From contig NW_004955425.1 in assembly GCF_000276665.1 (NCBI RefSeq), positions 19,391,000 to 19,454,999 on the forward strand: a stretch of DNA of 64,000 nucleotides, in the 5' to 3' direction. The translations under genes were made by a program, and so were the position numbers. Origin of the DNA: Chinchilla lanigera. Taxonomy: Eukaryota; Chordata; Mammalia; Rodentia; Chinchillidae. Positions 46,049 through 57,484 of the stretch are shown in pieces (the first letter of the stretch is position 1; each line of letters begins with the position of its first letter). The notes beneath the pieces are model-generated. The model saw nothing but the letters and a program-made list of their open reading frames with translations. It had not been told where the DNA came from and ran no database searches.

Positions 46049-47059
46049 TTGATACATTCCTTGATAGTCCTTGTTGGATGCTAGGTTTTCAAAAGTCAGG
46101 AAAGACAAAGCAGAAACTTTGAAAAGCTAAAGAAAGAAACTATTGCCACTCATCAATCACCTTGTCTGTTCATTTTATTTTTCTTTTCCATGAATGTGCA
46201 TGTTGGACTTGGTATAAAATCTAATTTGCCACATTTTAGGCAAATATTTGCTGAAGTACTTGCTGTATACTGTATATTTGCTAAGTCTTACGTCCTTAAA
46301 ATCAGATATATCTGTTAAATTGTTTACAATACCGTGGAGTTCCAAATCCTGCTAGAGCAGCCTCAAACTCCACTACTGAAGTGAGGCATCACACTCATAA
46401 AAGTGTATAAAACAGAGCACAGCAGACAATTTCACAAGCTTCCCCGTAATTCAAAACATTAGTAAATTCCATTTTTCCATACACACTGCCAGTATGCACA
46501 ACAAATTAAACTCTCATTCAGCTGCTCTGTTAGGAAGCAAAACAAAACAAGACTGGGCATGAGCCAAAGTGTCTTCTTTTTATTACTTTTCCTCACTGAT
46601 TGTGATGTTCTAACTGGAGCCACCCTGTCTGTCAGCGTCCACATTTTGGTTTTATCTGATTTGAGAAGCAGCCACAGTTAAAGCTGTCACATCCTGCCAC
46701 CATTAGTCACAGCTCTCATAATGCAGACCAGCCTGGAGTCACAACAGGGGACAATTCCACCACCTCAGTGAACCACATGGAGGAGGCTCTTCCATCCCTG
46801 TGCAGCGGCACCAGAATATCAGCTTCATAACCAAAGTTCTCCACGATGGAGCTCCTTCTGTGAATCTGCTCTTCTATGTGATACTACTGTGCTAAAAAAT
46901 GAATTCAACAAGACAAGTAATGGAAACAGTGCTGCTTTTCAAGCACCAGTAAAGTGACATCTGTATTTTCTTAAATAACCTAAGTATTAGTAATGGAATT
47001 AAGTACTTTTGAGCAGCATGAGGCAGGGTGTAAGTATCTTAAAATCTTTATGTCATTTC
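46049..47059. other. Unassigned non-coding sequence
   Basis: A 61-codon minus frame at 46459-46644 has no recognised features. Nothing named. Confidence 0.45.
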
Positions 47060-47205
47060 ATCATCTATTGCACCCATTTTGCAGAGTCTGGATCAGAGTG
47101 GCCCAATCCCCAAAGGTTCACAGTCACAAACATCAGGTTCTGGAAGTTAAACCTATAACTGTTTGGCTCCAAAGCCTTACACTCAAAACTGTGTAGCTAC
47201 TTCCT
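47060..47205 (-). mobile_element. MIR SINE, antisense
   Basis: 'CCCATTTTGCAGAGTCTGGATCAGAGTGGCCCAATCCCCAAAGGTTCACAGTC' then 'GGCTCCAAAGCCTTACACTC' match the antisense MIR 'CATTTTACAGATGAGG...TTGCCCAAGGTCACAC...GGCTCCAGAGCCCGTGCTC'. Confidence 0.55.
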
Positions 47206-47327
47206 AATCATGGTATTAATACAGGACATAGCACCAGAAACTCACTACCATGAGCCATTGATTTTGCTGGTCATTAAGAAAGAGACTTTAGAACTTTACT
47301 GACAACAACAAAAAAAGCAAAGATACT

Positions 47328-47720
47328 CCTGTGGTTTATACCTAGATGCCCCCTCCAAAAGCCTCATGCTCTTCAGAAGTGGCTGGATCTAAAGTTATGT
47401 GATGCTGGGATTGATTCATGGTGCAATCCTAGGATTAATGCTGCCCCAACCTAGGTGAGAATGCTACGTGCTCTCAGGTGGGTAGCCTGCATAGAATATA
47501 AGGGAGGAAAAGAGGGCTGCTGCTTTGCTACTTAACTGTTTGCTGCCTTGCTGCCTTCTACCTGCCCTGAACTATTTCCCTTTGCCATGCCATCCTGCTT
47601 TGAAGCCAGCTAACTATGAACCATAACCTCTGCAAACAATTAGCTACAATAAACTTTTCTTCCTTTAACTTTGGTTGTTGGGTATTTTGCCTCAGCAATA
47701 AGAGAAAATAACTAAGACAG
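47328..47720 (+). mobile_element. MaLR-type LTR, plus strand
   Basis: 'TGTGGTTTATACCTAGATGCCCCCTCCAAAAGCCTCATGC', 'GATTGATTCATGGTGCAATCC', 'CTGCTTTGCTACTTAACTGTTTGCTGCCTTGCTGCC', 'CTATGAACCATAACCTCTGCAAACAATTAGC', 'AATAAACTTTTCTTCC', ending 'GAGAAAATAACTAAGACAGG'. The order runs 5' to 3' through a whole LTR and parallels the copy at 11028-11433. The AATAAA near 47649 is its polyadenylation signal. Confidence 0.75.
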
Positions 47721-48389
47721 GTGCTGTCATTAAGAGTCACAATATTCATTTTAAAACCACTAAATCACAGTCCTCATAATGTCAACATGCACTAGAAATA
47801 AAAGTATAAATCCTATCATAATATTAACATAACTTTACAAAAAAACTAGAGCTTACAGATCATGTAAAGCAAATTAGAGCCTAGTCAATCATTCAATCAT
47901 TCAAGCATTTGCTCTTCTCAACAAATGTTAACCATACACTATTACTTACTTAGCAGCTTTCTGAGATAGTTGGAATATGCAGTACATAGAGTCTGCCAAC
48001 AAATGCATATGCACTTCAAGAAAAGAAAAACATTGCATAAATATTTCAATACTAAATTTATTGAGACATCTTGAGATTAATACAAGTTACCTTTGGACTC
48101 TACAATTACAAGAGATGCCCAAAGAGGTAGCCATTACCTTCCAGACATTTATTAGCATGGCAAACTGCTGTTTGGGTAACCTTGGTCACTGACATTGCTG
48201 CACATATATTTTCAATTTCTTCTCTAAGGGCTGGCAGTGTAGTGGATTTTCTGTGATTATGACATCCTCTAGGGTCCCCCATATAAGGGTAACACCATCT
48301 GCGGAAAAAACATCATACTATTTTTGTTTTCCTGAAATGTGTATCATTTTTGGTGGATTCTGTGCATATTCTATCCTATAAATGACCTA
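47721..48389. other. Unassigned AT-rich non-coding sequence
   Basis: 47890-47960 ('ATCATTCAATCATTCAAGCATTTGC...') may be the head of the same L1M-type repeat that continues at 48390. No genes. Confidence 0.45.
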
Positions 48390-48860
48390 GTAGAAGATAT
48401 AAAGCAGAGGAAATGCCCATGTAGACTTAAGTAATGATAAGAGTCAGTAATGCTTGTGCCAGCTAAATAAAACAAATAAGAGATCAAATGGGAGATCAGC
48501 AAAAGGAATGATCACATTGGCTTCCTAGACTAGAAGTATTTCAGGGAGAGACAGAGGAAGAGAGCATAATAAAAATAGTGACGGACCTTTGCAAGGCATG
48601 TTTAGGGGACCATGATTTTAAAGTTGGGGTTGAAAATTCAAGTTGAAGATGCATAATGATAAACTTAGAAATGGAGCCTGGAGCCAAATTATAAAATCTT
48701 ATAAAATACACATGGAAGACTCTAGATAGTATTTATAATCAGTGATGGAAGTGGGAGTGTTGACATTATTGCCAAAGAATTGATATGAAAAAGCAGTGTT
48801 TTAAGAAAATGACTCTGACAGCTATATGCAGAAGGCCTTGTAGATATCAGGGACCAAAGC
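48390..48860 (+). mobile_element. Ancient L1M-type LINE 3' UTR fragment (distal part)
   Basis: 'AAGATATAAAGCAGAGGAAATGCCC', 'GGCATGTTTAGGGGACCATG', 'GTTTTAAGAAAATGACTCTGACAGCTATATGCAGAAGGCC' resemble the distal part of the same consensus ('TTTAAAAGGATCACTCTGGCTGCTGTGTTGAGAATAG...'). Confidence 0.45.
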
Positions 48861-49061
48861 CAAGAACCAGATTGGAGATCTGCAAGCAATTGACTGTAAG
48901 GTGATAAAGCCCAGGGAATGGATGTGAAGAGAATGAAATGACAGCATGTCCGTAATAATGCTATGCTTACCAGGTCCTTTTTCATCTTCCTCTTCCTGGA
49001 CACACTCCCCACTTAGTCCTCGGCTAGAAATGTGATTGGTAAACAGGCTCTTCAAGTCAGC

Positions 49062-49138
49062 ATCTCTCTGTCTCTGTCTGTCTGCCTGACTCTCTCTCTT
49101 TCTCTCTCTTTCTCTCTCTCTCTCTCCCTCTTTCTCCG
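49062..49138. repeat. Imperfect (TCTC)n tract
   Basis: Polypyrimidine run of TCTC, TCTG and TTTC units. The minus frame rich in Arg-Glu (48822-49166) is its translation. Confidence 0.95.
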
Positions 49139-49296
49139 TCACAGTGCACAATGAACTAGAAGCCATGTGTCAAGATGGCAGACTATACGAGAGTCTATCC
49201 CCCATGTCACCACTCCCTACTTGAAGAGATCTGGATAGATAGCAGACTATGTTTTTCTACATTAAACTATTGATGTCTCAGAGTTTGTTACCCAAA

Positions 49297-49420
49297 CATA
49301 GCCTAATTTCTTTTTTTGTTGTTGTTGCTGGTACTGGGAATCGAACTTGGGACCTTGCACTTGTCAAGCAGGTACTTGTGCTGCTGAGCTATATCCCCAG
49401 CCCCTCATAGCCTAATTTCT
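49297..49420 (-). mobile_element. ID-type SINE with target duplication, minus strand
   Basis: The body at 49312-49405 reads on the minus strand as GGGGCTGGGGATATAGCTCAGCAGCAC...GTTCGATTCCCAGTACC with a (CAA)n-rich tail. A perfect 15-bp duplication CATAGCCTAATTTCT lies at 49297-49311 and 49406-49420. It ends 9 bp before the solo LTR. Confidence 0.95.
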
Positions 49421-49429
49421 TCTTAATAA

Positions 49430-49851
49430 TGATGCATTTCTTGCCTCACTGTAATTCTTGCCGAGTTGCTATGGCGTCCAGCCAATATGGAGTTGGAGGT
49501 CGTGTGCTATGGCAGTGAGCCAGTATGGCACCAAGCCAATATGGCACTGACCAATAGAGGTCATGTGCTAAGCCCCATCCTTCTTCCTCTGAGTCAAATT
49601 ACAGCTACCTACTTCCCTTTCTGTAATATCCTGTTTCCTTTTCCCATGCTCCTGCCCAATCCTGGTCTGTCATTGTCAGGTGGTCTATCTCCTAAATCCC
49701 GCCTCCAGCCTGGGCCTATTTAACCTTTGACCCCAGGACAGGCCCTCAGAAGTTCCACATCTCTCTCTCTCTTTTCTTGTGGTCTTCTCCACGCTCACAA
49801 TAAAGGCATTTTATTCTGCTTTATTCTCTCTGTGCTGGAAAAAACCTATCA
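49430..49851 (+). mobile_element. Solo ERV1-like LTR with target duplication
   Basis: The 422-bp unit begins TGATGCATTT and ends CCTATCA (TGAT...ATCA inverted termini). AATAA lies at 49425-49429 and again at 49852-49856, fitting a 5-bp integration duplication. It has the order of a gammaretrovirus-type LTR: CCAATAT repeats in U3 (two near 49480-49545), a TATTTAA TATA-like box at 49717-49723, AATAAA at 49799-49804, then a short U5. No primer-binding site or internal region follows, so it is solo. The 85-codon frame 49466-49723 is inside U3 and not a gene. Confidence 0.75.
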
Positions 49852-49856
49852 AATAA

Positions 49857-52124
49857 TACAGAAGTAACTATGTCACAGTTGATAACTATGCTTAGGGACT
49901 TTGAATACCCTGTCCTTGGAAACAAGACTAAAACAGGTTGAAGCCAGAATTTGCCAATGCCTAAAATAATGGCATTAACATGTCACATTTAGAAAGCACT
50001 TGCTGTGTAATCAAAGAAATGATACATCTTCATTTCAATTTATTAGATTATCTTTGGGATTTTGTGGTGACATTATATAATGTGATTGACAAAATGAAAT
50101 TTTAGTCAGAGCAATAGCAGTACCCTATAACAATGGCTTTGCTAAAAACCCAAATTGTAAACTAGGAAAAAACTATCCATGGCCCTGAGGTTACAAACTC
50201 ACCACTCTTAGGAGACTGTCTCCTGACCACAGAATAACAGAACGGAAGCAGAGTAGAAGGGTCTGGTACTTTCCTGCCTTCTCCATAGGGCTAGATCTGG
50301 AAAGCAGCAGTTTTGTCCTGCCACGCGTCCACATTGTTCATCAGCTCTGTCAGACACTATCAGGCAGCAGCATCCTAGCTTACCACTGACAGATGTTTTT
50401 CTCAGTCATTATAATCCCCCAGCTCCTGTACCCCATGGATACTCTACTCCTTCAACTCTAAAAGAATAGGAACAGGATGGAATAACAAGCGGTCAGTGTG
50501 AGCTCAGTTGTGACATTCCTCAAGAGCATCCGTTGATATCACACACAAAGTCAAGTCATCTGGGTTGCATGGTAATCTAATATACAAAATGCAGAGTATA
50601 CAAGCTTTATATGTAATCTTTAAAATCCACATGGAACTATACACAAGTTATTTAGGAAAAATCTAACAGATCAGTGTCAGCTGTTGTGACCCAGAAGAAT
50701 ATCTTATGTGCCGGTTTATTCTTACAAAAGTGGAAAACTTAGCAAAAAGTCAGACTAAAAAGGCTTCAACTCTATTTGTGGAATGTGGACCCACACAACA
50801 CATATGTGCTTCTCCAGAATACTTTGTCTATGTCTAGAAACCTACTGACATAAATAAAAACTTAAGATTTTGACTGCTTATCATGTGAGATGCTGTCCTC
50901 ATTCTTGAAGCTTGCAGTGTTCCTCTCCCAAGGGAGAGCTGGTAATGACATGGATTAGCAATTCTCTTTTGCCAAATGCAAGGCATCTGCAAGACCTATA
51001 GTAGGATTAAAAGACCAACCTGGGACAACGCAATAGAATAAGCCAAATAAGCACATGGCTGAAGTCATGATCTGGTTTGCAGTAGGACTGAACTTTATAA
51101 CCAACAAAGCTCCAGCAAGGTATGATTTTAAATGTTCAGCTTCAAACTACATCTTGGATTTCACCTTTATTTTAAACCAGTACCTAACCTGAAGTAATTT
51201 CAAAGCCCTGAAAAATGACCTTCTCAGTGTTGTAGAGTAAAGTCAAATATCTATTCTGATGCTACCCATCCACCTTCAAGTGGACCCTACAGATTTTCTA
51301 CATAGGACATGGATATGAAAATGCCCCATACATATCAAAATATTTCGCAGCAACATACCACTGTGGATGGCATTTTAAATCAGCTTCTTGAGGGGGGGGG
51401 TCTTTTGTGGAGGATAATGAAGGGGTGGAGACTTCATTACACTAATCCTAATCATCGGAACCCAAAGTGTACCTCATGTGGTCATGGAAACCATTTGTTT
51501 TAATTCAGAATTAATTAAGTTTGACTTGGAGTAGAAGGGAGTGTCCCATCCCTTTAATTGCAGGCATGTAGTCCAGCACAAAGACTGGCATTCCAACACT
51601 TTGGCCTTGAACTGCTGCCATCAAAACCATTAGTCAATTCAGAGGCAGAGCTCAAGCACTTGACTGCCTATACTCAGCCCCATCTGCTGCGGGTACCATT
51701 GCCAACGCCAAGCCCAGCATGCCAGTGGCACTGTGCATGAAGTATTCTACGAAACATGTGGGGTACATTCGTCCCCCACCAAAGCAACTTCAGGTGTTGC
51801 CCTTGCTGGGGAGTATTCTACTTAAAAACTGTACCTCCATGAGTTCACACTTCCTTACTCCTTTTTCATTGCTTTAAAGTTAGAATATATGACCTCAGCC
51901 TGAGGGAAAGTCAGGATTTGAGCAAAGCCATAATAATAAAATTAGGAGCTTCAGCAGAAATAGCCAAATTTATCTGGAAGAAAAGACTTTATCAAGGAGA
52001 AAACAAAAATAATAGATGCAAACATGGACAGATAAAATTTAAATGATTATTTTTTGGACTACATATTTTAACTTTTGGTCTTATTGGTTTTATAACTGTG
52101 ATAGGAGTAAAATTACCAACACAA
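49857..52124. other. Unassigned non-coding sequence
   Basis: G8 run at 51392-51399. Frames at 51309-51503 and 51558-51740 (+) lack recognisable domains. 49970-50080 may be a weak antisense MIR. Nothing else named. Confidence 0.4.
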
Positions 52125-52258
52125 TCAGTGCTTTTCAGCATGTTAGGAGTACCTGGGAAGCTTTGTAAACTCTAGTTTACAGTTCCTAGACCAACTAAAG
52201 GATGCGGTGCTAGTCTGTGAGGCACTGAAGTTCTACAAGTGCTGAGTCATTGTGCTAC
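52125..52258 (-). mobile_element. MER5-type hAT-Charlie element, minus strand
   Basis: Begins CAGTGCTTTTCAGCATGTTAGGAGTACCTGGGAAGC and ends in a degraded terminus near TTGTGCTACAG. The CAGTGNTTTTCA terminus and 'CACCTGGGAAGCTTTT' segment are those of MER5-like elements. Confidence 0.55.
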
Positions 52259-52599
52259 AGAAAGGACTACGTATGCCTGAATCAGTGTATTAGGAAGATG
52301 ACTTACGCCGGTTGAAAAGTTTGCCTCAGGTCAGCCTGTTCATAGGTGGCAGAGCAGTCAGATCCAGGACGCTACATGGACTGACATTTTCACTAAGAGA
52401 CACTGAGCTTCTGGGTAGGAACCACTAAAGGTTTCGCTGAGTTTGGGAGATCAGTTCTTGGACCAAGAAAGCCTCCAATTAAAGATACTGCTTCACTCTC
52501 ATCTGCCACAGTGACTATTACCATTTAGAATTCCACTTGAGTTATGCCAAGATTTGAAAAAGTTCCCAGATACAATGCAAGAGCTATGGTACTAATTAA

Positions 52600-52800
52600 T
52601 ATTATTGTTACTATAGTCAGCAATTATCATGAACATGTTCCATGTAAAAGGCTGATTTGCTTTACCTCCATTGACCCCTACTCTGCATTACATTCTGCAA
52701 TGCTTATGTTATAATCGATGAACATGAGGTTTACAGAGGTTAAATGACTCGCTCGACACCATATTATTAGCATATAGCACAGTCAGGATATAAAGTGGCT
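52600..52800 (-). mobile_element. MIR SINE, antisense
   Basis: 'TGAACATGAGGTTTACAGAGGTTAAATGACTCGCTCGACACCATATTATTAGCATATAG' is antisense MIR 'GATGAGGAAACTGAGGCACAGAGAGGTTAAGTAACTTGCCCAAGGTCACACAGCTAG'. The upstream part ('CATTGACCCCTACTCTGCATTAC') fits the MIR 3' side. Confidence 0.65.
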
Positions 52801-53029
52801 AGGTGCCTCTTTCTTACCTTTACTATTACGTCCAAAAAAGGTTAAGTATTTTAAGACAACTGCTCCCTATTACTAGTTTAGTTAAGGTTGAATATTCAAC
52901 TGAAGTCATAAGACATGAGAAAGCACAAAATGTGATAATTTTAAAATATGTTCACAGATTCTTTACCAATCATACTGCTCACTTTAAGAATGGAACTTAC
53001 CTTCTCTCCCCTTGAATGTGAAGTGGGGA

Positions 53030-53405
53030 GATGGAGCAACGTGGCAGCTGAATAAGATTGTTATTGACATGGACTCCAGGCCCAAATGATCAAAGGCATC
53101 ATGCCTTTGGGGAAAGTCCAGCTAAACGACCAAAAGCGGGTTCTAGATACCTATGGAAACACCTCTGTGACAAGAAGTTGAGGCTTCCTGTCACCAGCAT
53201 GGAATAATCCATTTTGGGAGATTTTCCCATGACTACAGTCCCCTTTGATATATTCACTGCAACCTCCTAGGAGAGTCTGAGCAAGAACCACCAACCTAGG
53301 CCACTTCCAAATCCCAGGTTCATTAAGACTATGAGGTAATAAATGTGTGTTATTTTAGGGACTAATTTGGGGGCAGTGTGTTACACAGCCATAGATAACC
53401 AGTAC
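53030..53405 (+). mobile_element. LTR-like repeat ending in an ERVL/MLT-type terminus
   Basis: The 3' end reads 'GAGGTAATAAATGTGTGTTATTTTAGGGACTAATTTGGGGGCAGTGTGTTACACAGCCATAGATAACCAGTACA'. This matches the common LTR terminus 'AATAAATG..TGTTGTTTTAAGCCACTAAGTTTTGGGGTGGTTTGTTACGCAGCAATAGATAACTGATACA', with its polyadenylation signal near 53338. The 5' limit is approximate. Confidence 0.6.
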
Positions 53406-54945
53406 AGAGGAGCAAGAAACTGAGGTAGGAGGCTGAGGAAAGGTCCTGGTAATGGGATGCACTGAGCAAGGCATTAAAGTCCTAAGTACCTAGCAGGCAT
53501 CAAGAGAGTCCAGGGAAACTGCATAAGGACACAGGCTGGGGTAAAGGAAAGGAAAAAATAGTCACAAACTACTTATAATAGATCCTTTGCAAAGAAAAGA
53601 AAAACTGACTTGAGGGTGAATTCATTTTCCCAGGTTATTACAGAGCTTGACAGCCCCTATATGGCATGCGAAAGGGCACCCAAGCACCTGAAGCAATAAT
53701 GTGTCATCCGAAGTCAAGTAATTCACTCACTGGCAGATATGACTACTGTTTTCACAGAGGGTCAGAAGACATCCCTCACCATGTGGAAATATGGAGCAGG
53801 GAAGTCAGAATCATTCGCAGCAAAGCTTGTTTCTGTAATAAATGTGATTCAGAAGTAAGGAGTCCTCTTTGGACACAAGATACTGGTTGAAACAGCAGGA
53901 TTTTTACAGTCTTTTTGCTATTTTACATAGTTTAGTACATAACTGATGAGAACGTGGTGCAATTGATGTGACTCCATTAATCTGTGGCTAATAATTACAG
54001 GTAATATCTCCCTTACCTGCATATCTTAAGACAAAATGGTGTCTATATCTTAATAAGGAACTGTACTTACTATAAGTACAGATGCTCGGGGCTCCATCTT
54101 TTAGTCTTCCTGTTGAGGCTTTCAGTTTGGGTTGTCCAGACAGGGGAATCAAGCCCCGTCTGAGTTCCATAGACTGTGTTCTAATGAGTCTGTTAGGGAA
54201 ACATTGTGGGAGATCACAGGATATACTGATTCTGTTCTTCCCAGTAAATCATCTCCCCAGGTAACTGTTATAATAAAACTACCAGCTGGGTGGCAAGTCT
54301 GTGCGCAAAGGAAAGGTTATATTTTAGCCCTCTGGTGCATTCAGTACAAATTTTAAAATCACAAGGAACAAGAAAAATAAATAAACTCCCGGTGAATAAA
54401 AGCTAATAAAAAGGAAAAAAATGAAAGTACTTGGAAAGATTCTTTGGACTGCACCTTTGACATAGCATTTAATGTTATAAAAAGGTTTGTGTTTCCTTAA
54501 TAAAATTAATTTTTAAAAAAGAATTAAGATATGTGATGTGCATGTATGAATTTCCTAGGATGAGTGTAATCAAAATGTACTGCAACATGTACTAATAAAA
54601 ATTTTAAAATAGGCCAAAAAAGTATTGAATAAAACACCTTAAAAGTAAAGGAAAAAAAAAAATTAATTGATCACACCAGTGACTGTTAACCCAATCTCTG
54701 TTCAACTAGATGACCGAATTTTCTTGTTATCCTTTGTAGTATTGACTCTTTCAAAAATATACAAGAATTTCTAGGTTTAGGCTTCCCAATTGTTAGAAAA
54801 ATGGAAAGAATGAACGCCTTTTTAAATTTTATTTATCACCATCAAAACCTCACAGCCTCTACCCCCTTTTGGTATGAGCTAAAGAAGAGAAAGAGAACAA
54901 AGTAAGCTAGAAAGTGGAAGAGAAAAGTACCTTTAGAAAAAGAAG
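53406..54945. other. Unassigned non-coding sequence
   Basis: 54530-54612 ('...CAACATGTACTAATAAAAATTTTAAAA') resembles the last bases of a rodent L1 with its tail. Frames at 53666-53890 and around 54082-54356 have no recognisable features. Confidence 0.4.
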
Positions 54946-55080
54946 CTGGCTGTGGCGCCACGTGCCTAGAAGCCCCGCACATGGAAGGCTAATGCGGAAA
55001 TATCACTTGAACCTAAGAGGTTGAGGTTGGCCTGGGCAACACAGCGAGACTCAAGCTCAAATAAAGTAATAATACAATAA
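54946..55080 (+). mobile_element. 7SL-derived SINE monomer (B1/proto-B1-like), plus strand
   Basis: 'GCTGGCTGTGGCGCCACGTGCCTAGAAGCCCCGCACATGGAAGGCTAATGCGGAAATATCACTTGAACCTAAGAGGTTGAGGTTGGCCTGGGCAACACAGCGAGAC' follows the 7SL order and lacks the internal duplication seen in the B1 at 39.9 kb, so it is an older proto-B1/FAM-like monomer. Confidence 0.8.
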
Positions 55081-56639
55081 AAGAGAGCACCGTGAGTGTC
55101 GGAGAATATTCTAAAATAGTTTTCTTTCTTTCTTTTCCATTTTCCTATAGATGGGGTTCCTGATCCATTCACAGAACAACAGTTGTAGTCCCTTAGTATG
55201 GTAAATTCAGTGGTGTCTCAGGAAAAATGAACTGAAGTTCTGACTCAGGGTAACTTGTGACATCATCGGGTCAACCTAATGTTTGTCTGGTTCTCCGTTC
55301 AGGTATCTGCACTCTGTCCTCAATCCCAATCACTACCTCGATCACATCCTTGATTAAAGACCCTTCTGTGGACTCCGGTTTAGATTCGCAAATGAACAGA
55401 TGCCTCACTCTGCCCCCAAGCTCAGCTCTAATGACTACAGAGTTCTGTCCATCGTGGCCAACCTCACGGATTCTCCATCAATCTTCTGGATACTATCCTA
55501 GCCATCATTTAATTTACTTTTCTTTTGTCAACCGCCTTAACTAATCAACATCTTACAGGTAGCTCAGTTTTCCAGGAGGGCTGGAATTCTGTCGTGCCTC
55601 ATTCCTTCCCAAACATCCAATCTCCTTACCTCCCATTCTTACCCTATCTTATTCCTACATTCCTTGTTATTTTAGGATAAAGCCGAGAGACATTTTTCTT
55701 AGTGAATATGAAACAATGGAATTAAAAGCAAGGCTTTTCTTTCCCAGAATATAAATGCGGCAAAGCTTTTTTCCTTCACTTATCAAACAAGATAATTTGT
55801 TTGTCTTTTGTTTAAAAAAAATGTACTGTTTTAAAGTACAGATTTTGATTGATTGGGTGATTGATTCACCAGTCTCAAACTAATGCTGAGTTGCAAATAC
55901 CAGTGACATTTCTAACGGCTGTGCTGTATCATCAAACACAAGGTGAAGGATATCTGAGGAGTTTCACTATACCAAGACAGCTGTCATTCCACTGGCTCTG
56001 CATTCTACATGCTCTAATGGTTTTCTAGTTAACAGTATGTGTGTGTGTGTATGTATATGTATATATATTTATGCATATATATAAATATATTCTTTACTCC
56101 CTCTACAAACAGATCAAGACTGGCACTTAAGAACTCATCATTAGATGGGAAAAGAACCTTTAAGAACTCAGAAAGATCATTCACCATAAAAAGCCCTCTG
56201 AAAATGACAAATTACAGTACTGCCACACTCTCTTAGTAGCAATGCCCTCTCTACTTGAGCACAGGATTTTCTTTTTAAAAAAATAGCATACTAACTCCTT
56301 ATGCTAAAATAAAAGGTCTACCATTAGAAAGGAAAAGCAATGAAAACAGTTTCGTGAATATTTTGCTAGTTATTACCACCATACTTGTGAGATTCAAATG
56401 CTCCATTACCACTTCTGTCAACCCTTAATTCCCACAACTTCAATATTCTGAACTCCTACCTATGGGCTCATTCTAACCTACTACTGGAATCAAACTTCAA
56501 TAAGCCTTACACTGTGCAAAGAACCAGAACAGATACTGAAAGCAAGGCCCATGAAACACAGGCTTTGAGGAAGGGAAGTATTTTACTGATTTGAGGACAG
56601 GAAGGAAGCCACTGAGGGAACTGAGTGGTGCCTAAGTTA
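55081..56639. other. Unassigned non-coding sequence
   Basis: C/T-rich at 55260-55680 with a 95-codon plus frame (55257-55544) of no recognisable family; possibly a degraded LINE. 56037-56091 is low-complexity TG/TA sequence. Confidence 0.4.
56037..56091. repeat. (TG)n/(TA)n low-complexity tract
   Basis: Alternating purine-pyrimidine run: TGTGTG, TATGTATATG and TATATA units. Confidence 0.9.
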
Positions 56640-57317
56640 ATATACCATGTGGGCCTCCAAAGATGTACACATTGCTTGTAATCTGTGCATTCATGACCAA
56701 AGAGACTTTGCGGATATCATTAAATGTTTGCACCACAAAATGGAGAAATTTTCCTGGATTATACAGTGGATTCATTTTGATCCTATGGGTCCTTAAAAAT
56801 AGAGAACCTTCCCAGGTAGACATCAGAGAGACATGTGGCAGTGGAACAAAGGGTCAACAAGATGACAACATAAATGCGGATAGGACAGCCTGTCACTGCT
56901 TCTGTGATACAGTGGTTTGTGTCCAAGAGAAGCCTGAGGAAGCTGACAGTGGCCCAGGTGAGTGTCCACAAGGAAACAGAAATAAAACCTACCAATTATG
57001 GAAGTGAATTCAGCAAACACCTTAAGAGAAGCAAGAGGAGAGGAGAAAAAGAGAGAGGAGGCTTTGAGGTATGCAAAGATTAAGGGTCAGCTACATTTTT
57101 TAAAAAAAAAGTGCCAAAGGAGAGAACAGAAAATCAGATCTTAGCCTGAAACCTCAGAAAAGAACCAGACCATGACAACTTGACCAGAGTCTGCGAAGAC
57201 CCATGTTGGACTTCTGATTTACAGAAGTGCAAGACAGTAAATTTGGGCTTTATGTTTCTGGCAATTTTTAATAGTAAATCGTAGTAATTTGATCATGATA
57301 TTTTGTGATAGCAACAA
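56640..57317 (+). mobile_element. MLT1-type LTR, plus strand
   Basis: 'GGCCTCCAAAGATGTACAC', 'AAGAGACTTTGCGGATATCATTAAATG', 'GGAGAAATTTTCCTGGATTATACAG', 'GGGTCCTTAAAAATAGAG', later 'GACCCATGTTGGACTTCTGATTTACAGAAGTGCAAGACAGTAAATTTGGG' and 'GTAATTTGATCATGATATTTTGTGATAGCAAC'. This is the full MLT1 order at high divergence. The five overlapping frames at 56632-57083 on both strands are shadows of it. Confidence 0.8.
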
Positions 57318-57484
57318 TATATACATTGATGAGCTTTATATACTTGTAGAAGATCATGCAAGCCTTTCAGGCCATAGCAGAGTTTGTTGTTAAAAGCAAT
57401 GAAATCAATTGTGAGTTTTTGTGAGGAAAATGACTCTGTCTGAATATTACTGTGGAAAAGGTGTTCAATAGTACATGTCCTAGG

